From: Platycnemis pennipes
Taxonomy: Eukaryota > Arthropoda > Insecta > Odonata > Platycnemididae
Assembly (NCBI GenBank): GCA_933228895.1
Contig: OW121846.1
Span: 151,574,746-151,638,745 of the forward strand
DNA length: 64,000 nucleotides
Direction of reading: 5' to 3'
The notes below the pieces were generated by a model. That model had not been told where the DNA came from and did no database searches. It saw only the letters and a program-made list of their open reading frames with translations. Positions 45,900-58,118 of the stretch are shown here, one piece after another (the stretch's first letter is position 1; the number at the start of each line of letters is the position of its first letter). A program made the position numbers and the translations under genes.

Positions 45900-47570
45900 A
45901 TCCTAATTCTGGCTGAACTATAATATTTCTGGCCAACATTATCCTGTTCTGTCAGAACATATGTTTTTAAATTTCCCGGATTGAGAGTCTTAAGGAACAC
46001 GACGTTACATCGGCTAATGGAGATTATTATTCCTGGAATCACGTTCGTTTACGGAAACGGGTTTTCCTGTAAGTTTCCATGAAAAAGTATTTAGTTTGTT
46101 AGGAACTCTGCCCAGTATTTAATATGTACATCGGTTTTATAAAGTAGTAAAATGCACCAATGGCTAAATAAAACCAAAACCCGAGATGGAGAGCTACACA
46201 ATTAGACGAAAGAGCCCCTACCCGTACCCCTACTGAACCGATGATTTATACCACGTGTTTACTAGTCTTGCGCCAAAATTTCAATGTCGACCTTATGTTA
46301 GGGTGCATATTCACCGAAACATTCGTTATCCTAATAACTTTTGTGAACTTCGACAAATATACTGAGTTTGAAGGTTTCCCTTTGGGTGACACCTCCAGTA
46401 TTGAATACCTGCTACTTCATCCGCCATTGGAGTACATTCTATAATGGAAGGGATCACGGTGAACGGCGGTATGATCTCTCAGGAGTTCGTGGGCAATATC
46501 GTGATAGCTCTTGTCCATGTGATTGCCGAACAAATTCTTCCAAATCCTCATCAAAGGCAGCCTCGTTACTTTTTCAGCATCATTTGGCAGTTCAGCGAAA
46601 CTGTCACCTCCTATTAATTCTGGTATTTGGGGCTGTGATTATTACTTTCTTAATTCAGGCGTAGACGATCTTAAGTAATCTCTGTTGCAATTGCATAAAT
46701 CCACAAGGTGTTTTGTACATTGCTTTTACAATGTTTTTTACGAATCTCAGTTTTAAATGCAGTGGAGGAGGAAACAATATTTTTGGGTTTACATGAGAAG
46801 CAATGATTAAATTATTCAGCCCTGTTAGTAGTGTATTCGGAGTAGGCCATCTTTTCCAGGATACTAATTTTTCCTGTCTTTGCTGTCCAAACTGTATTGA
46901 AAGCAGCAGTCAATTGTGTAATCGGGCATCATGCTGATCAGAATAGGAGGGTTACCTTAGATTAATAAGTCAGATTTGAACTCTTTGAAACAATACGGAA
47001 TGCATAAGACACACACCCTCAAGATTTTGGAGTTTATTATCAATTTTTGCGGGTGATATGTAGCATAGTTGAGTGCTGTGAGGAGAGCACTTAGACATCA
47101 CTACCCCAGCGTTGAATATGAATTTGAACCGTGGACAACTTGGGGTCTTTCGTTGAGAACTGAGAAATACACTCGCTGATTTTCACTCCTCAAATAAATT
47201 CCTTCCTCTACCTTCTTGTTCTTACCGGCACAAAGGACGTGGGTCACGCCTACTTCCGAATAACTCTTACCACTAGAGGTGACTAAATGCTCTTCATGAC
47301 ATTGATCATGGCGTTTCTATTGTTCGGTGGTCACGTTAATCATAATAAGCCAACATTCCCGCTAACCTTAATTTGGTTAACTAAAGGTTCACAATTGCTT
47401 GATTCTTTTTCATGGCCTCGTCGTCAATGCCTTGGAATAATTATGCATTAGGTTAATGCGTTTGCAGTTTCATTGCGTTCCCATTTCGTCCATTTGTATT
47501 CATTACCATGTTGAATTGGTAGAATTATGAGGGTCCTTAGTTAACTTGTGGGAGGTTTACCGTTTTACAA
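45900..47570. other. Stretch with no recognised gene
   Basis: No recognisable domain. A plus-strand frame at 46442-46600 looks superficially protein-like but has no motif and ends quickly. Confidence 0.4.
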
Positions 47571-48007
47571 TTAACACTAGGACGCCCGGACTTCTCGACA
47601 TCATTCAACGCCCAAATGGGGTCATTTTGACCCCCGATAATTAATAAGTTCATTTTTCACAAGGCATTTATATGTTTACATTTTTATTGTTTTTTCATTA
47701 CATAATGCCCTAGTTCTTCACATTTATTGATTTTATCAGTTCATTACAGCAATGTTTTTCTCAATATAACTATTTATTGAAATATCAACTTTGAGAGTTG
47801 GAATCATTTTCTCGTTTTTCTTCAATTTCATTTTTCTTGCCTTAAATGTTGACACTCAGTAAACAACAAATGTCACCTACTTTATTTAAACGTATTTATT
47901 TGTTGTTTTTGCAATGTTCACTGTTTTATGATGAATGGTTGTCCTGCCAAAATGAAAAATACCATCTGAAAAAATGTAAAAAAAAATTGAGTAGCCTAAT
48001 GAAAATA

Positions 48008-49400
48008 GTTTTCATCATCGTCAGTATTTCAATCCTATGATTGATTTACTGCAGCCCTCCATTACGCCCTATTTAGTGTTAATTGCATAATGCCCTCGTA
48101 TGTTTTCTCCTTCACGTCCTGATTTATTTGCTCTAGATACTTGCCCCTTGGTCTTCCTTGTGGGACCTTCCCTTCGATCTTCCCCTCTATTATATTTGTA
48201 ACTAATTCATTGTGCCTCAAGGTGTGTCCATCTTCATCTGCTCTTCTGCACACCTCTTCATTCCTCACTATATCAGTCAATTTAATCTTCAACATTATCC
48301 TCGAGCACCATGTTTCGAAGGCTTCAATTCTTCGCTGGTCTGCTTTCCCGATTTTCCATGTCTCTGATCCATAGATTACCACGCTCCATACGATAAAGTG
48401 CTTCCTTGTTTGCCACCGTAGGTTCTTTGAGCACAGTAGCTGTCTCTTCATAAACGCCTCCTTATCTTGTGCTATTCTGCGCTTGATCTCCGTTGAGCTT
48501 CTTCCATCCCAAGTGATAGTGCTACCGAGGTACGTGAAGTACTCCACTTGTTCCAAAGTCACTCCTCCAATTGTGGTATTTGCCCTTGATTCTCTCTCCC
48601 GCACACTAGGGTTTTAGTTTCCTATTAGTATTGCTCTTATTATATTATTGAAGTACTTAGTCCATAGTCGTCAGGGTTGCTTGCAAGTTCCCTCGACTTT
48701 CTGCTACAACTGCGATGTCATCAGCAAACCAGAGCATGTTTATTTCTTCGCCATTCACCTTGATGCCCTTGATACCAAATTCCTCTGTGTCTCTTACTGC
48801 TTTTCCCAGGTATAATTATATTGAATAACACAGGGGAGAGGTTTGAATCATTCTCAGACTCCTTCATTTATTTTGGCTTCTATCTTCCTTCCGTCTTTTA
48901 TTTGCATTGTGGTGACCTGGTTCTTGTAGAGCCACTAGATTTTTCTTCTATCCTTGTAATCCAATCCAATGGCTTCCAATATCTTGAACATCTTGTTTTA
49001 TTCCACGTTATCAAAGGCCTATTCCAAGTCCACGAATGCCACATACAACAGCTTGTTTACGTGTATCATTTTCTCAGCCAGTATCCTTCAGTTGAGTATT
49101 GCCTCCCTAGCTCCTTGGTTTTTCCTGAATCCGAATTGATTTTCCGAAAGATTCCCTTCGATATTCCCTTCCATTCTTCTGCCAATAATCTTAGTAAGTA
49201 TTTTCGATGTGTGTAACACCAGGCTAAAGGTTCTGTGTTCTTCGCATTTCCTGCTAATTTCACTCTTCTGGAAATTCTCTGGTGGCCTTCCACTGTCATA
49301 GCTATCTCTGATTATTCCAAGGAGGGTATCTTTTGCTTTGACCCCGAGTGCCTTGAAAATAGTGAATGAATATTATATCAAATAGTGAGCTTACGTTTAG
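48008..49400 (-). pseudogene. Decayed RTE-type LINE inside the piggyBac-like element
   Basis: The 3' end near 48015 ('atcatcgtcag...caatcctatgattgatttactgcagccctcc') closely matches the tail of the 14.7-17.9 kb element. The minus strand encodes 'GGVTLEQVEYFTYLGSTI', 'DGRSSTEIKRRIAQDKEAF', 'YGSETWKIGKADQRRIEAFE' and 'GRPRGKYLEQINQDVKE' (48604-48062). Further upstream there are RT fragments in shifting frames: 'VAFVDLE.AFDNVE' near 49010-49050 and 'ENQFGFRKNQGAREAIL' near 49100-49150. Many stops and shifts show it is much older than the 14.7-kb copy. Confidence 0.8.
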
Positions 49401-49755
49401 ATCCACCCCTCCTAGTGTCTCTACTGAGTTCATCAAATGGGTACTTATCGTTACATTCTGAGGATTCTGTTTATTCTTCATAAGTTTCAAATGTCAGCTT
49501 GCCGTCGGATTTGTCAAATGAACACTCTCCACCATTGACTCATCTTATTGAATCTTATGCAGCTCATCAATAATTTCAGCAGAACATTATGCTGGGCTTT
49601 GAGAAATTTTTGATCATAGCTATCTTCAAAATACCGATCACACCGCAAATTCATCCCACGAAGCCACGAACAATGGACAACAAATACACAAACTTCACTT
49701 GCTGTCACTATGAGAACGAGTTCAAAGTTTGAGGCTTTACTTTGTGGAATTACTC

Positions 49756-49918
49756 GATTGGAAAAGAAAAATCACTTTTTACATTCCACACAAAGGTTTT
49801 ATTGGTTTCTACAATATATGTCATTATCGATTTTGATAATGACATATATTATCTAAACTATGGTAGAAGTCAATAAAACCTTTGTGTGGAATGTGCAAAG
49901 TGGTTTTTCTTTTCCATT
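49756..49918. repeat. Foldback with ~75-bp arms, Penelope-type tail motif
   Basis: Arms at about 49756-49830 and 49836-49918 pair with few mismatches around a tiny loop. Each ends outward in 'caataaaacctttgtgtggaatgt', the same AATAAA...TGTGGAAT tail seen at 21000, 33030 and 60120. No CTGATGA box is left. It lies inside the piggyBac-like element. Confidence 0.82.
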
Positions 49919-50500
49919 ATAAGAACGAGTTTTATTCTCCACTCGTCTTCCGAAGAGAAATAATTAAATTTGGAATCAACTAAGTTGATAAATTCATGCG
50001 AAACGGGTAAAAAAAATTACATTCTTCTCATACCACAGAGATTGACGATGCATGATGATTACAACAAAGTAATTACTATATATTCCACATGTAAGCAAAA
50101 CGAAAAGTGAGGACGCGATGGGGAAAGGAAACAAAACTTTTTTGGAAACTGATACGAACTTGGAAGATAAGTAACCGAATGAAAAAGATAAGACGAGAGA
50201 GCAGTGAACACTTATGCAGCAGAATTATACAAAAATGCAAATAAAAAAGGACCTTTAGCAGAGATAAAGCGCGCAAATGAACCCTTGGGTCAAAATGACC
50301 CCACTTGGGCGTTCAAGGTAAAATATAATGTAACTCCTCAATGGATTATTTTAGGAAGGTAAAAATTTATGCAAGTGAACACCTAATAAAAATATTAAAA
50401 GTCACGAGAAGAAATTCTGTTCTCTTAAAAAATAAGATCAAAAAATAAATTTAAAAACACGATGGGGTCAAAATGACCCCTCTGGGCGTTCTAGTGTTAA

Positions 50501-51680
50501 ATGTGTCGGAGTGCCGGTGAACAAAACCCGCAAAATACAAAAATGTGTGTATTTGCGTCTGTCTAGATGTTTGATGCATGCTTATTTTGGAGTCTTATTC
50601 TAAAATTCAGCCATGATGGAGGTGTTAATGAGAAAAAACATGCATCGCTTTTTGAGGCTTGTGTCGGGGAGGGAGTTGACAGAGTGAGGCTAATGGATTT
50701 CTAAACCTTGTGATTGAGAAAAAAATTAATCATTGTGAGGCTTAAGATGAAGGGTGTTAAAGTTAGCTCGGGAGGGAGCTGAGGAGACGCTTTTCAAACG
50801 TGAATCATCCTCCTTAGTACCGAGAGTGACGTATCCATAGAAGTTGTTTACCATCCCGTCGTCCACGCTTGGTATGTGCCTACAACGTTTGCCCACACTC
50901 AAGGTCATATTCTTCTTCACTCTCATCTCACTGTCAGTCGTCTGGAACTGTTTTCCGTATCTATAGTAACGAGTTCATTCACATTCAAAGATAAGTAGAT
51001 TCCCACACGCCCCATTTTACCGACGTGATTGAATTTTGACTTTGATGAAATTGGAGCCGACCTGGAAAACATTTACTGGGTTGGTACCCAAGGCTAGCTG
51101 CGGCTTTGATGGAATAGCAATACGTCGCCGAGAGCCGGCGAAGTCGTGCGTAGGTGCGACCAAGCTAACGGTGCTGAAGTCAAACAAACTCCAGAAACAA
51201 AAGCACCATAGGAAGAAATGTTCGAAGGGAACTTAAGGTCGCGCTTTCGTTGGGCTGAATTGAGTCTTTGCTTTCGAGCTCCGTCTCGAGTTTTTGCTCT
51301 TATGAACAGAGACTGAAAACTGAAAAAAAATGCAGCCAAAGATGATAATGTGGTGAAATAGTCAGCGTTCTTACCTCATTATCTGTTGGTCGGATGTTTG
51401 AGGCTCCTCCGTTGAATTTTGTGTCTTCTTCTTTTAAGTATTTCGATTGCACCTCTTCATTGTTGGATAATTGTGTATTTATCCCCCGTCCTGTTCTTAA
51501 TTTTTGACCTGAAACTATTCCGCTAACGGAATTTTGTGCGATGGAGAGCCACAGCAGCATAGCAAAGGTTAACCTCCACTCACAGAGGTCTTTAAATAAA
51601 TATATGTATTCTGGTCCACAGAAGTCTTGAAAATCTAATAGGGTAAACTTTAACGAGCCACTTATAACAAATGTGCATAT
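50501..51680. other. Stretch with no recognised gene
   Basis: No frame with a family signature. The 128-residue minus-strand frame at 51300-51686 has no motif and overlaps other random frames. Confidence 0.4.
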
Positions 51681-51693
51681 GAACACGACCCGG

Positions 51694-51720
51694 GTTTCAA
51701 CGCTACAGCGTCGTAATCAG
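51694..51720 (-). ncRNA. Hammerhead-like motif, eroded
   Basis: On the minus strand: CTGATTA, stem CGACGC/GCGTTG around TGTA, then AAACCCGGGTCG. The first box has lost CTGATGA identity, and the GAAA box reads GAAAC only when the stem's last G is shared. It is a single, unfolded unit without reverse transcriptase. Confidence 0.35.
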
Positions 51721-52116
51721 GCGAAATCGCTGGGTTTCCAGTGCCTTATATACATAAATGCAGTAAAGTTAATTTCTTATGTGGCTTGTAAAAGTTTACT
51801 CTATTAAATTTTCAATATGGAATGCCACAAAGTGACATAAGGAAGCGTTTCATTCTAATATTAGTCTTGTAGTCATTGAAAACAGTGGTGTCATATGGAC
51901 CCATCTGATTTTCTTCAAGCCGAGCATCATCATAATCATTCTGTTCCAAAAATAATTTATCCTCCTCGTTGAATACGTTCTCCTCGGGTATTTTTCCAGG
52001 GTATTAGGCATGTATTCACTGCTCTCTTTCTGATTAATTGAGCCTCTCTTAATGTTTCGAAATTTGATTAGTCATTAATGGCATTAGTTTTACTCAGAGT
52101 AGTAGTAGTAAATCAC

Positions 52117-52307
52117 CTATCATTACAGGAAAGGAAGACTGTAAAATTTTCACTGACGTATTGCACAGAATACAACCGGCCATGTTTCGGCACGTTATGC
52201 CATCATCATCAGGTTCTCTTATGAAAAAATTACACGCCAGAGCCATGGTCGGTAGCATTCTGTGCAACAAATGTGTGGAAATTTTACACTGTTTCTCTCC
52301 TGTGATG
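52117..52307. repeat. Foldback enclosing a hammerhead-like motif
   Basis: Left arm 52117-52192 and right arm 52244-52307 are diverged reverse complements ('acaggaaaggaagactgtaaaattttcac' against 'gtggaaattttacactgtttctctcctgt'). The left arm continues into a minus-strand core: CTGATGA, TGATGGCATAACGTGCC stem, GAAACATGG (52184-52212). The right arm lost its core. Tail motif 'caaatgtgtggaaatttt' is present at 52267-52284. Confidence 0.75.
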
Positions 52308-52364
52308 GAAGGCGTACGTAGTTTCCACTAAGTTAACGGTTCTCTTACATATGGAAGTTGTGAT

Positions 52365-52775
52365 TTGGAGAAGGCAACCGACAGCTGAGGCCATTTGAGC
52401 CATTTAGGATTTAAAAAAAGGTGTTAAATCCGAAGGTTAGTCTTTTATGGTTGAGAGTAGAGCTCACCCCGAACTAATGGCGTGTGAAATTCACACTTTC
52501 AGGGTAGGTGGGCCAGTTCTTTTCCCTGGGCCACCTGCGAATTCCTACTTAGGATCTGTGAAGCAAAAATCGAATTGCGAGGATTTTAGGTGGAGGCGTC
52601 CAAAAAGGCTCTTGCCCGGTATTTGAACCCGGGACCATCCGGTCGGTATCTTAGTGCTCTACCCACTAGGCCACCACGACCCCCTCCATTTAGGATAGGC
52701 GGTTGATGGGTCAGCAGTAGGATATGTGTTCGGAAAAAGAGGTGGGAAATATGGTGCAAATGACCACACCGATCA
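52365..52775 (-). repeat. Family A SINE split by a family B SINE
   Basis: Family A body at 52365-52410 ('gcaaccgacagctgaggccattt') resumes at 52686 ('ccatttaggataggcggttgatgg') and fades by about 52775. Family B occupies 52411-52685. The 11-bp 'ccatttaggat' on both sides (52400-52410 and 52686-52696) is the target-site duplication. Confidence 0.85.
52411..52685 (-). repeat. tRNA-derived SINE, family B, copy 3 (full length, with TSD)
   Basis: The minus-strand head starts at 52685: 'ggggtcgtggtggcctagtgggtagagc' (box A) and 'gggttcaaataccggg' (box B with one change). The body then matches copy 1. This is the only copy with both ends defined, by an 11-bp target-site duplication, giving a unit length of about 275 bp. 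Confidence 0.88.
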
Positions 52776-54235
52776 ATTCTCGAGGCACAAGTTTGACACC
52801 TTATAAAATACCAATGCGTTATAAGGTGCGTAATTTCCATTACTTATTTTTTACCTAAATGAGAGCGTGGTATGATGAGAGATTAATATCTTTCTTGGCA
52901 TCTTACCTGTTATATAAAGGAACCCAAATGTCCAGTTTAACATCTGTAATAATTTGAAGGGATAATTCATTCCGAACGTATCGCTATGATTAATGAGGAT
53001 AAAATCCAGTGTAATGATATGGCAGATATAGCTGCACTGCATTCACCCTCTCAGTCGGCCACGAATTCGTAAAGCACGACAATTGGTTTTCCGTATTTCT
53101 ACTTACGTATTTTCTCCAAAATCGCAGATCGTTACATTCTGGGGGTTATTACGGATCACTAGTCGTCGGGCGAGAGTTCTCTTTTGGGCGATTATACAAT
53201 AAGAGCCCTCTCTTTGCAATTACGTACCTTGAGTCGGCGGGCGGAAAGGCGACTCGGTTCTCGGCCCGAAAGATTACGGATCACCGTTTGTCGCCGCTGG
53301 GCAGGGAATTGGTCCCTATCTCGCCCTCGACTGTGAAGGGGTAATTCGATGAGTCGCACCCTTGATTCTGATTTGCTTGGCAATAGTCAGCTGTTTTTTC
53401 ACTCGCTTGGCGATAGTTCCCTGTGTTCACTTTGAAATATGCAGTGAAACCATGAATATAAAATTACATAGAAATTGGAATAGGTTGAAATGGAGTATTC
53501 AATTCGCTGCGAGGTCTACCGTTGAATAGGGACTACTTACTAGTCTTTGAATTTACCAGGTTTATGAAAACGCGTGTATTAGTCAAAAATGCTCCTTATT
53601 GTTGATGCCTCAAACTAAAACTGTCACACGGTAATAATTAACTGTTGTCTTGACTTCCGTCATCTGTAAATGTTCTATGATTGATTGCTCCTTTCATGCC
53701 AGCGCATTCAAAAAGAATTATCGAGGGAATATTAAAAATATAATTCTTCCATTGTCCTTATTCTCTGCCACTTCTACTACTAGACGGATTTCAGTCGGCC
53801 GTGGCTTATGTTCTGACTTATTCACATTATCGTCTTTTTATTTAGTCTTTCTATGTTTCCGCATCGCTAACTACAAAATAATATTTTGAATTGAAATACT
53901 TGATATTGGTTAAATGGTAACTTCACCACTTCACTTCAAGCGCAAAATTCGTGAATTGTGAAAGCAGCGGACTGTGCAAAACAAAACAGCACACCAAAAT
54001 ATGTTGTTTTCGGAATAATTAAACAAAGTGATTCATGAATATTTATATTCCTTTTTCCAGTTGTGATACGTGCGCTATTTATTAATGTTAATTTTGGGTT
54101 CTTACGTATAACTTCATTAATGAAATTCAGCTAACGTTATGACATAGTCATTTCCCTGAGGAATGGGGAAATTTAATAGTTTAAGATACGTATAAATGCG
54201 CATATTCTGGTTTACGTATGCACGGAATATGGTGT
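52776..54235. other. Stretch with no recognised gene
   Basis: No gene, RNA or repeat that I can support. Confidence 0.4.
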
Positions 54236-54241
54236 AAATAG

Positions 54242-54390
54242 CGTATGCATAATAAAACGTAATAGTGATGCTCCACACTAATTTATTGATCACTGACCCG
54301 GGTTTCGGCAACCTTGAAAATGGCACTGAGTTGCCGGGTCGATGGATTGGTGTGGAGTGTTGCTGTTATGCTTTATTATGCATATTAAAG
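54242..54390. repeat. Diverged foldback with eroded hammerhead-like core
   Basis: 'tatgcataataaaacgtaatagtgatgctccacactaat' (54243-54281) pairs with 'attggtgtggagtgttgctgttatgctttattatgcat' (54345-54382). Between them the minus strand reads CTCAGTG...GGTTGCCGAAACCCGGGTC, a decayed version of the core of the other units. Confidence 0.65.
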
Positions 54391-54859
54391 AAATCCAAAA
54401 GGTTGCGTTTGCAATCACTTCTTGTATTTGTAAATAGCGTAATTGTAAGTGGGTAATAAAAATTGCGAAAGCCAACACTTACCACAAAAGATTTAAATTT
54501 CTAGTTACGGGATAAAAAGGACTAGGTAATACTAATAACAAACTTTTGAATGGAAAACTGTAATGATTTATAATGTAATATGCCCTAAAAAAAATAGAGA
54601 CACTACTCCCTCAATGGCCATCTCACTGACCTCTCGAAGTATTGCCGAATCAAACAAGCTGGATTACTTATGGCTTGCGAATGCAGTGTTGACAGATCAT
54701 ATCAGTACAATAAGTTGGAGAGCTAATTTTCTCTGTCTGGAAGTGGTAAGGATTAATTACTCCGTGACGGTACTAGAAATCATTCTGATATTATATCACT
54801 ATCATTTTCATGTTAGCGGTAGTCAAATGGTGAATTAAATTTGCATATTGTATTGCAGG

Positions 54860-55203
54860 CAGCCATCATTGGATACCGTACCAGAAAGGTGCTTTTCGTA
54901 GGGGTCAAAAATAAATACTGTATGGTATGCCCAAGAGCAGAAATATCCCTCACGGAAGCAAGCGAGCACGTGTGCTTCAAAAATTGGGAATGCACAGCCT
55001 CTTCCTCAAGTACGGAGTCGGCTATAGTTTTAGAGGGGTTTAGAGCTAGTGAACAGATGTATAGAATCCGATACAATAAGCTGATTGCTGATGGTGTCAG
55101 CAGCGTATATGCCACGTTGGTTCAATCTCGGCCCTATAAAAATACTCCGATTGAAAAAATGAAATCTAATAACAAAAGTTTTTACCGTAATATTATTTCG
55201 GTC
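54860..55203 (+). pseudogene. Mutator-like transposase exon
   Basis: After an acceptor-like 'ttgtattgcag' (ending 54859) the plus strand reads 'AAIIGYRTRKVLFVGVKNKY', 'ASEHVCFKNWECTASSSSTE', 'ESAIVLEGFRASEQMYRIRY' and 'LIADGVSSVYATLVQSRPY'. In the TTAA transposon copies the homologous exon begins at exactly this codon, after intron 1. GDGDSS is reduced to ADGVSS and the C.NH motif is lost, so it is unlikely to be active. The second intron is absent here. The open 121-residue frame is notable for a dead copy. I see no neighbouring nuclease domain. Confidence 0.72.
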
Positions 55204-55462
55204 TGATATATACCGGTATTATGGTAATACAATAGCATTCTGAAAATCAGCCTTGAAGTACCTGAGCCACGTTCCGGGGTTTTACTCGATGATATCTACC
55301 GCGATTAGAGATCAGGTGGCACAACACGAGGAAGTTCAGCAATCTCGACTTACGGAATTTGAAAAAATTGCTCTTAATAATGGCTCACTATTGTCATGTC
55401 CCGAGCTCCTTCACACAGTGACAACCTAAGGTAATAATGATCGGTTTACAATAGCATATATA

Positions 55463-55482
55463 TCTATATCTATATATATACG
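55463..55482. repeat. AT microsatellite at a LINE 3' end
   Basis: 'tatctatatctatatatata' just downstream (minus-strand sense) of the LINE 3' end at 55484. It may be a decayed LINE tail or the insertion target. Confidence 0.6.
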
Positions 55483-55483
55483 A

Positions 55484-58118
55484 CTTACCCTGCAAGCCAC
55501 CTCGAGGGTGTGTGGCAGGGGTTGCATCCACACCAGGAACAATGACACAACAAACAAAAATTAACACTACAAAACAAACACTACACCTTTAAAAATAATT
55601 GGGGAAAAGAAGAAGAAAAACTACCACATCCCAATCATGCAGGACACACCCATGAATACCATGCATGCCTTGAAACCCGACACCAATTTCATAGATACTC
55701 ATGCATGCAAAAAAAGCATTGCATGCAAGTCACACGTTGATTGGAGCATGCAGGTAATAAAAAAAATACTATAGACCTACTCTGAATATTACCTCTATAA
55801 TCATTACCGATTTACGCGATGTTTAACGTTCTGATCTCGTATCGTACGCGGAAAAAATGACATTTTAAACCTGTCCGTCCAGCAAACTATCTCCTTTATT
55901 TTATTAGAATTATCGAGCCTACCATAATAAGTCGGAGCCAGCAATATATGATTAACGTCATTAATGAAATGTCCCTCCTTAAATTTTATCGCACCACGCC
56001 TGAATTGCTACGAGGTCATTTTCTAGCGATGCCTTGTCTCCAGGACTACTGATTTCTCTATACACTACTGCATCATCTGCGAAAAGCCGAATTCTACTAT
56101 TTACTACAACACTGCCGAGGTCATTGATACATAAAAGAAATAAAAATGGGCCTATCACACTTCCCTGGGGAACACCTAATGTGACACTAACTATATTGGA
56201 CATGATACCGTCTATAAAACTCTCTGTTCGCGGCCAACTAAGAATTGATTAATCCAGCATACTACATGTTTATCTGTACCGTAACTTTCTAGCTTTAAGA
56301 GCAATCTGTCATGAGGTACTCTATCAAAGGCTTTTTTAAAATCGAGGAATATCGCATCAACCTGAGCATTATTTTCTCCCGAAACTAGTAAGTCGTGTAC
56401 AAAGAGTGCCAATTGCGTTTCGCATGACTTAGATTTTCGGAAACCGTGTTGGTTATTAAATAACAAATTTTCTCTATCCAAGTGTCCCATAATCGAACTA
56501 ACTATTATATGTTCCATTATCTTACACGATATCGATGTTAGTGAGATAGGTCTGTAGTTGCTAGGATCTTCTCTGTCGTCGGATTTGAATAAAGGTGTAA
56601 TATTAGCCATTTTCCAGTCCTTGGAAACATGCTCAGATAACGATTTAAGAAATATTATTTCTAAGTTAGGTGATATTTCTGATGTTATTGTTTCATAAAC
56701 GCGTGCCGGAATTTGGTTAGGGCCGGGGGATTTATTGGTGTTTATGTTTTTCAGTTGATTCTCTATACCGCGAGACTCAATAGCGATTTCAGGCATCGGA
56801 TGTTTGATATGTTTATCTAGTGGTTCAATTGGATCTAAAGTGCTGGTAGTGAAAACGCTTTGGAAATATGTGTTTAACTTATCATATTTTACCAGACTAT
56901 CATTTATTTTTTCTCCATTATCACCCCTAAGATTTTCTATAGTAGATTTATTTCCTTGAACTTCTCTTACATACGATCAAAATGCTTTTGGATTTTCATT
57001 CAAATACTTCCCTAGAATTTTACTTTTAAAGTCAGGTTAAATTTAAATTAGGTTTAGTCAGGTTTAAATTTTACTTTTAAACTCTTCGACATTCTCCTTT
57101 CGCTAAGTGTTGGGCAGTTTTATAATTTATAATGATTTTGTTCCTCTCATGAGGGGGTGTTTTTTCCGCGCTTTTTTCAGTCAGGCATGGCCAATTCTAT
57201 GTTGTTTTAAAGATTTCCGTACCGCCGCGTTATACCACCGTGGCTCTGCATTCATCTTTATTAATTTACTCGGTATATGCATGTTAACTGCTGAGTGAAT
57301 AACTTCTAGGAATATATGCCACAAGGTCTCACTACCTTTCCTTAACCGTGCTTCTTGAAATTCGCTGAACGAATTCTGCAACTCTGTTTTCATTCCATCG
57401 TAGTCCGCGCTATCGAACAAGTATATTTTTCTCTTGGATTTGTTATTTTTGTTAGTTATATAAGAAAATGTGGCTTTTATAATTTTATTATCACTGATTC
57501 CCTCATCGGTACTTATATTTACAATCTGTTGGGGCATATTTGTTGCGAGGATATCGAGAGTATTTTTTTCTCTGGTTGGGGCTATTATTAATTGATGAAG
57601 TGCATGAGAGGAAAAGGTGTGCAGAAGTGTCTCAAAGAGCTCTTCGTCCTTCCCCCCGGTGATGAAGCTACACGTGTCCCGGTCTATGGATGGAAGATTG
57701 AAATCCCCCCCGATGATGATGTGACGGTCATTTTTGTGTTGAATTAATTTCCTTATTTGATTTTCTAGTTCTAATAGTGAATTTATGCCTTAATCCGGTG
57801 GTCTATAATATGCAAATAGGTAAAGTTTTTTGCTCGAGGACCTTGTATGGAACACCAAACGCTTTCTATTTGACAATCAAGTATAGTCTCCCTTCTGCTA
57901 GTAAGACAATCCTTACGGCGATAAAAACTCCTCCTCCTGGTCTTCTGTCTCTATCTTTCCTGTAAATTTTGAATGATTTCGGGAATATTGCAATGTCTGC
58001 GATATCTTTATGTAGCCACCTCTCAGTTCCTATAATTACATCTCCGTCGGTGGATTCGATGAGGTGATGAAACTCTGCAACTTTGTTTTTCAAACTACGA
58101 CAATTTACGACGACGAAT
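55484..58118 (-). mobile_element. CR1-like LINE, longest copy, internally deleted
   Basis: It runs from the 3' block ('ccacacaccctcgaggtggcttgcaggg', ending 55484) up to the start of the endonuclease domain near 58118, where it is truncated. About 0.6 kb of the C-terminal RT region is missing between 'IQAWCDK' (near 55980) and 'FINDVNHILLAPTYYGRLD' (near 55960-55910). The junction is at a short A/T-rich overlap. Confidence 0.85.
55979..58118 (-). pseudogene. APE endonuclease/RT of the longest CR1-like LINE
   Basis: Endonuclease: 'IFVVVNCRSLKNKVAEFHHL' (58110 on), 'GTERWLHKDIADI', 'HIIIGGDFNLPSIDRDTC', 'NTLDILATNMPQQIV', then 'ISDNKIIKATF', where the catalytic His of SDHK has become Asn. A linker ends in 'MHIPSKLIKMNAEPRWYNAA'. 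RT: 'NKSPGPNQIPARVYE', 'NYRPISLTSISCKIMEHII', 'QHGFRKSKSCETQLALFVHD', 'AIFLDFKKAFDRVPHDRLLL' (motif A), 'VTLGVPQGSVIGPFLFLLCI' (motif B), 'RLFADDAVVYRE' (motif C). The two RT frames (56796-56212 and 56203-55979) are separated by one shift. This is the best template for recognising the rest of the family. Confidence 0.87.

Larger units (their letters stand above)
47571..50500. mobile_element. piggyBac-like non-autonomous element, TTAA target sites
   Basis: TTAA at 47571-47574 is followed by CACTAGGACGCCC. At the other end GGGCGTTCTAGTG is followed by TTAA (50497-50500). These are 13-bp inverted repeats with one mismatch. Each end also carries a 'ggggtcattttgacccc' palindrome inside (about 47618-47634 and 50464-50480), with another near 50286. 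TTAA targets plus this layout are typical of piggyBac-type transposons. No DDE transposase is encoded. The interior is filled by an RTE fragment and a foldback. Confidence 0.8.

Noticed and set aside
46368..46664. 98-residue plus-strand frame at 46.4 kb
   Set aside because: Looks protein-like in places, but no domain, no splice sites and no repeat partner in the window.
51300..51686. 128-residue minus-strand frame
   Set aside because: No motif and no signal of splicing or similarity; composition resembles random AT-rich frames.
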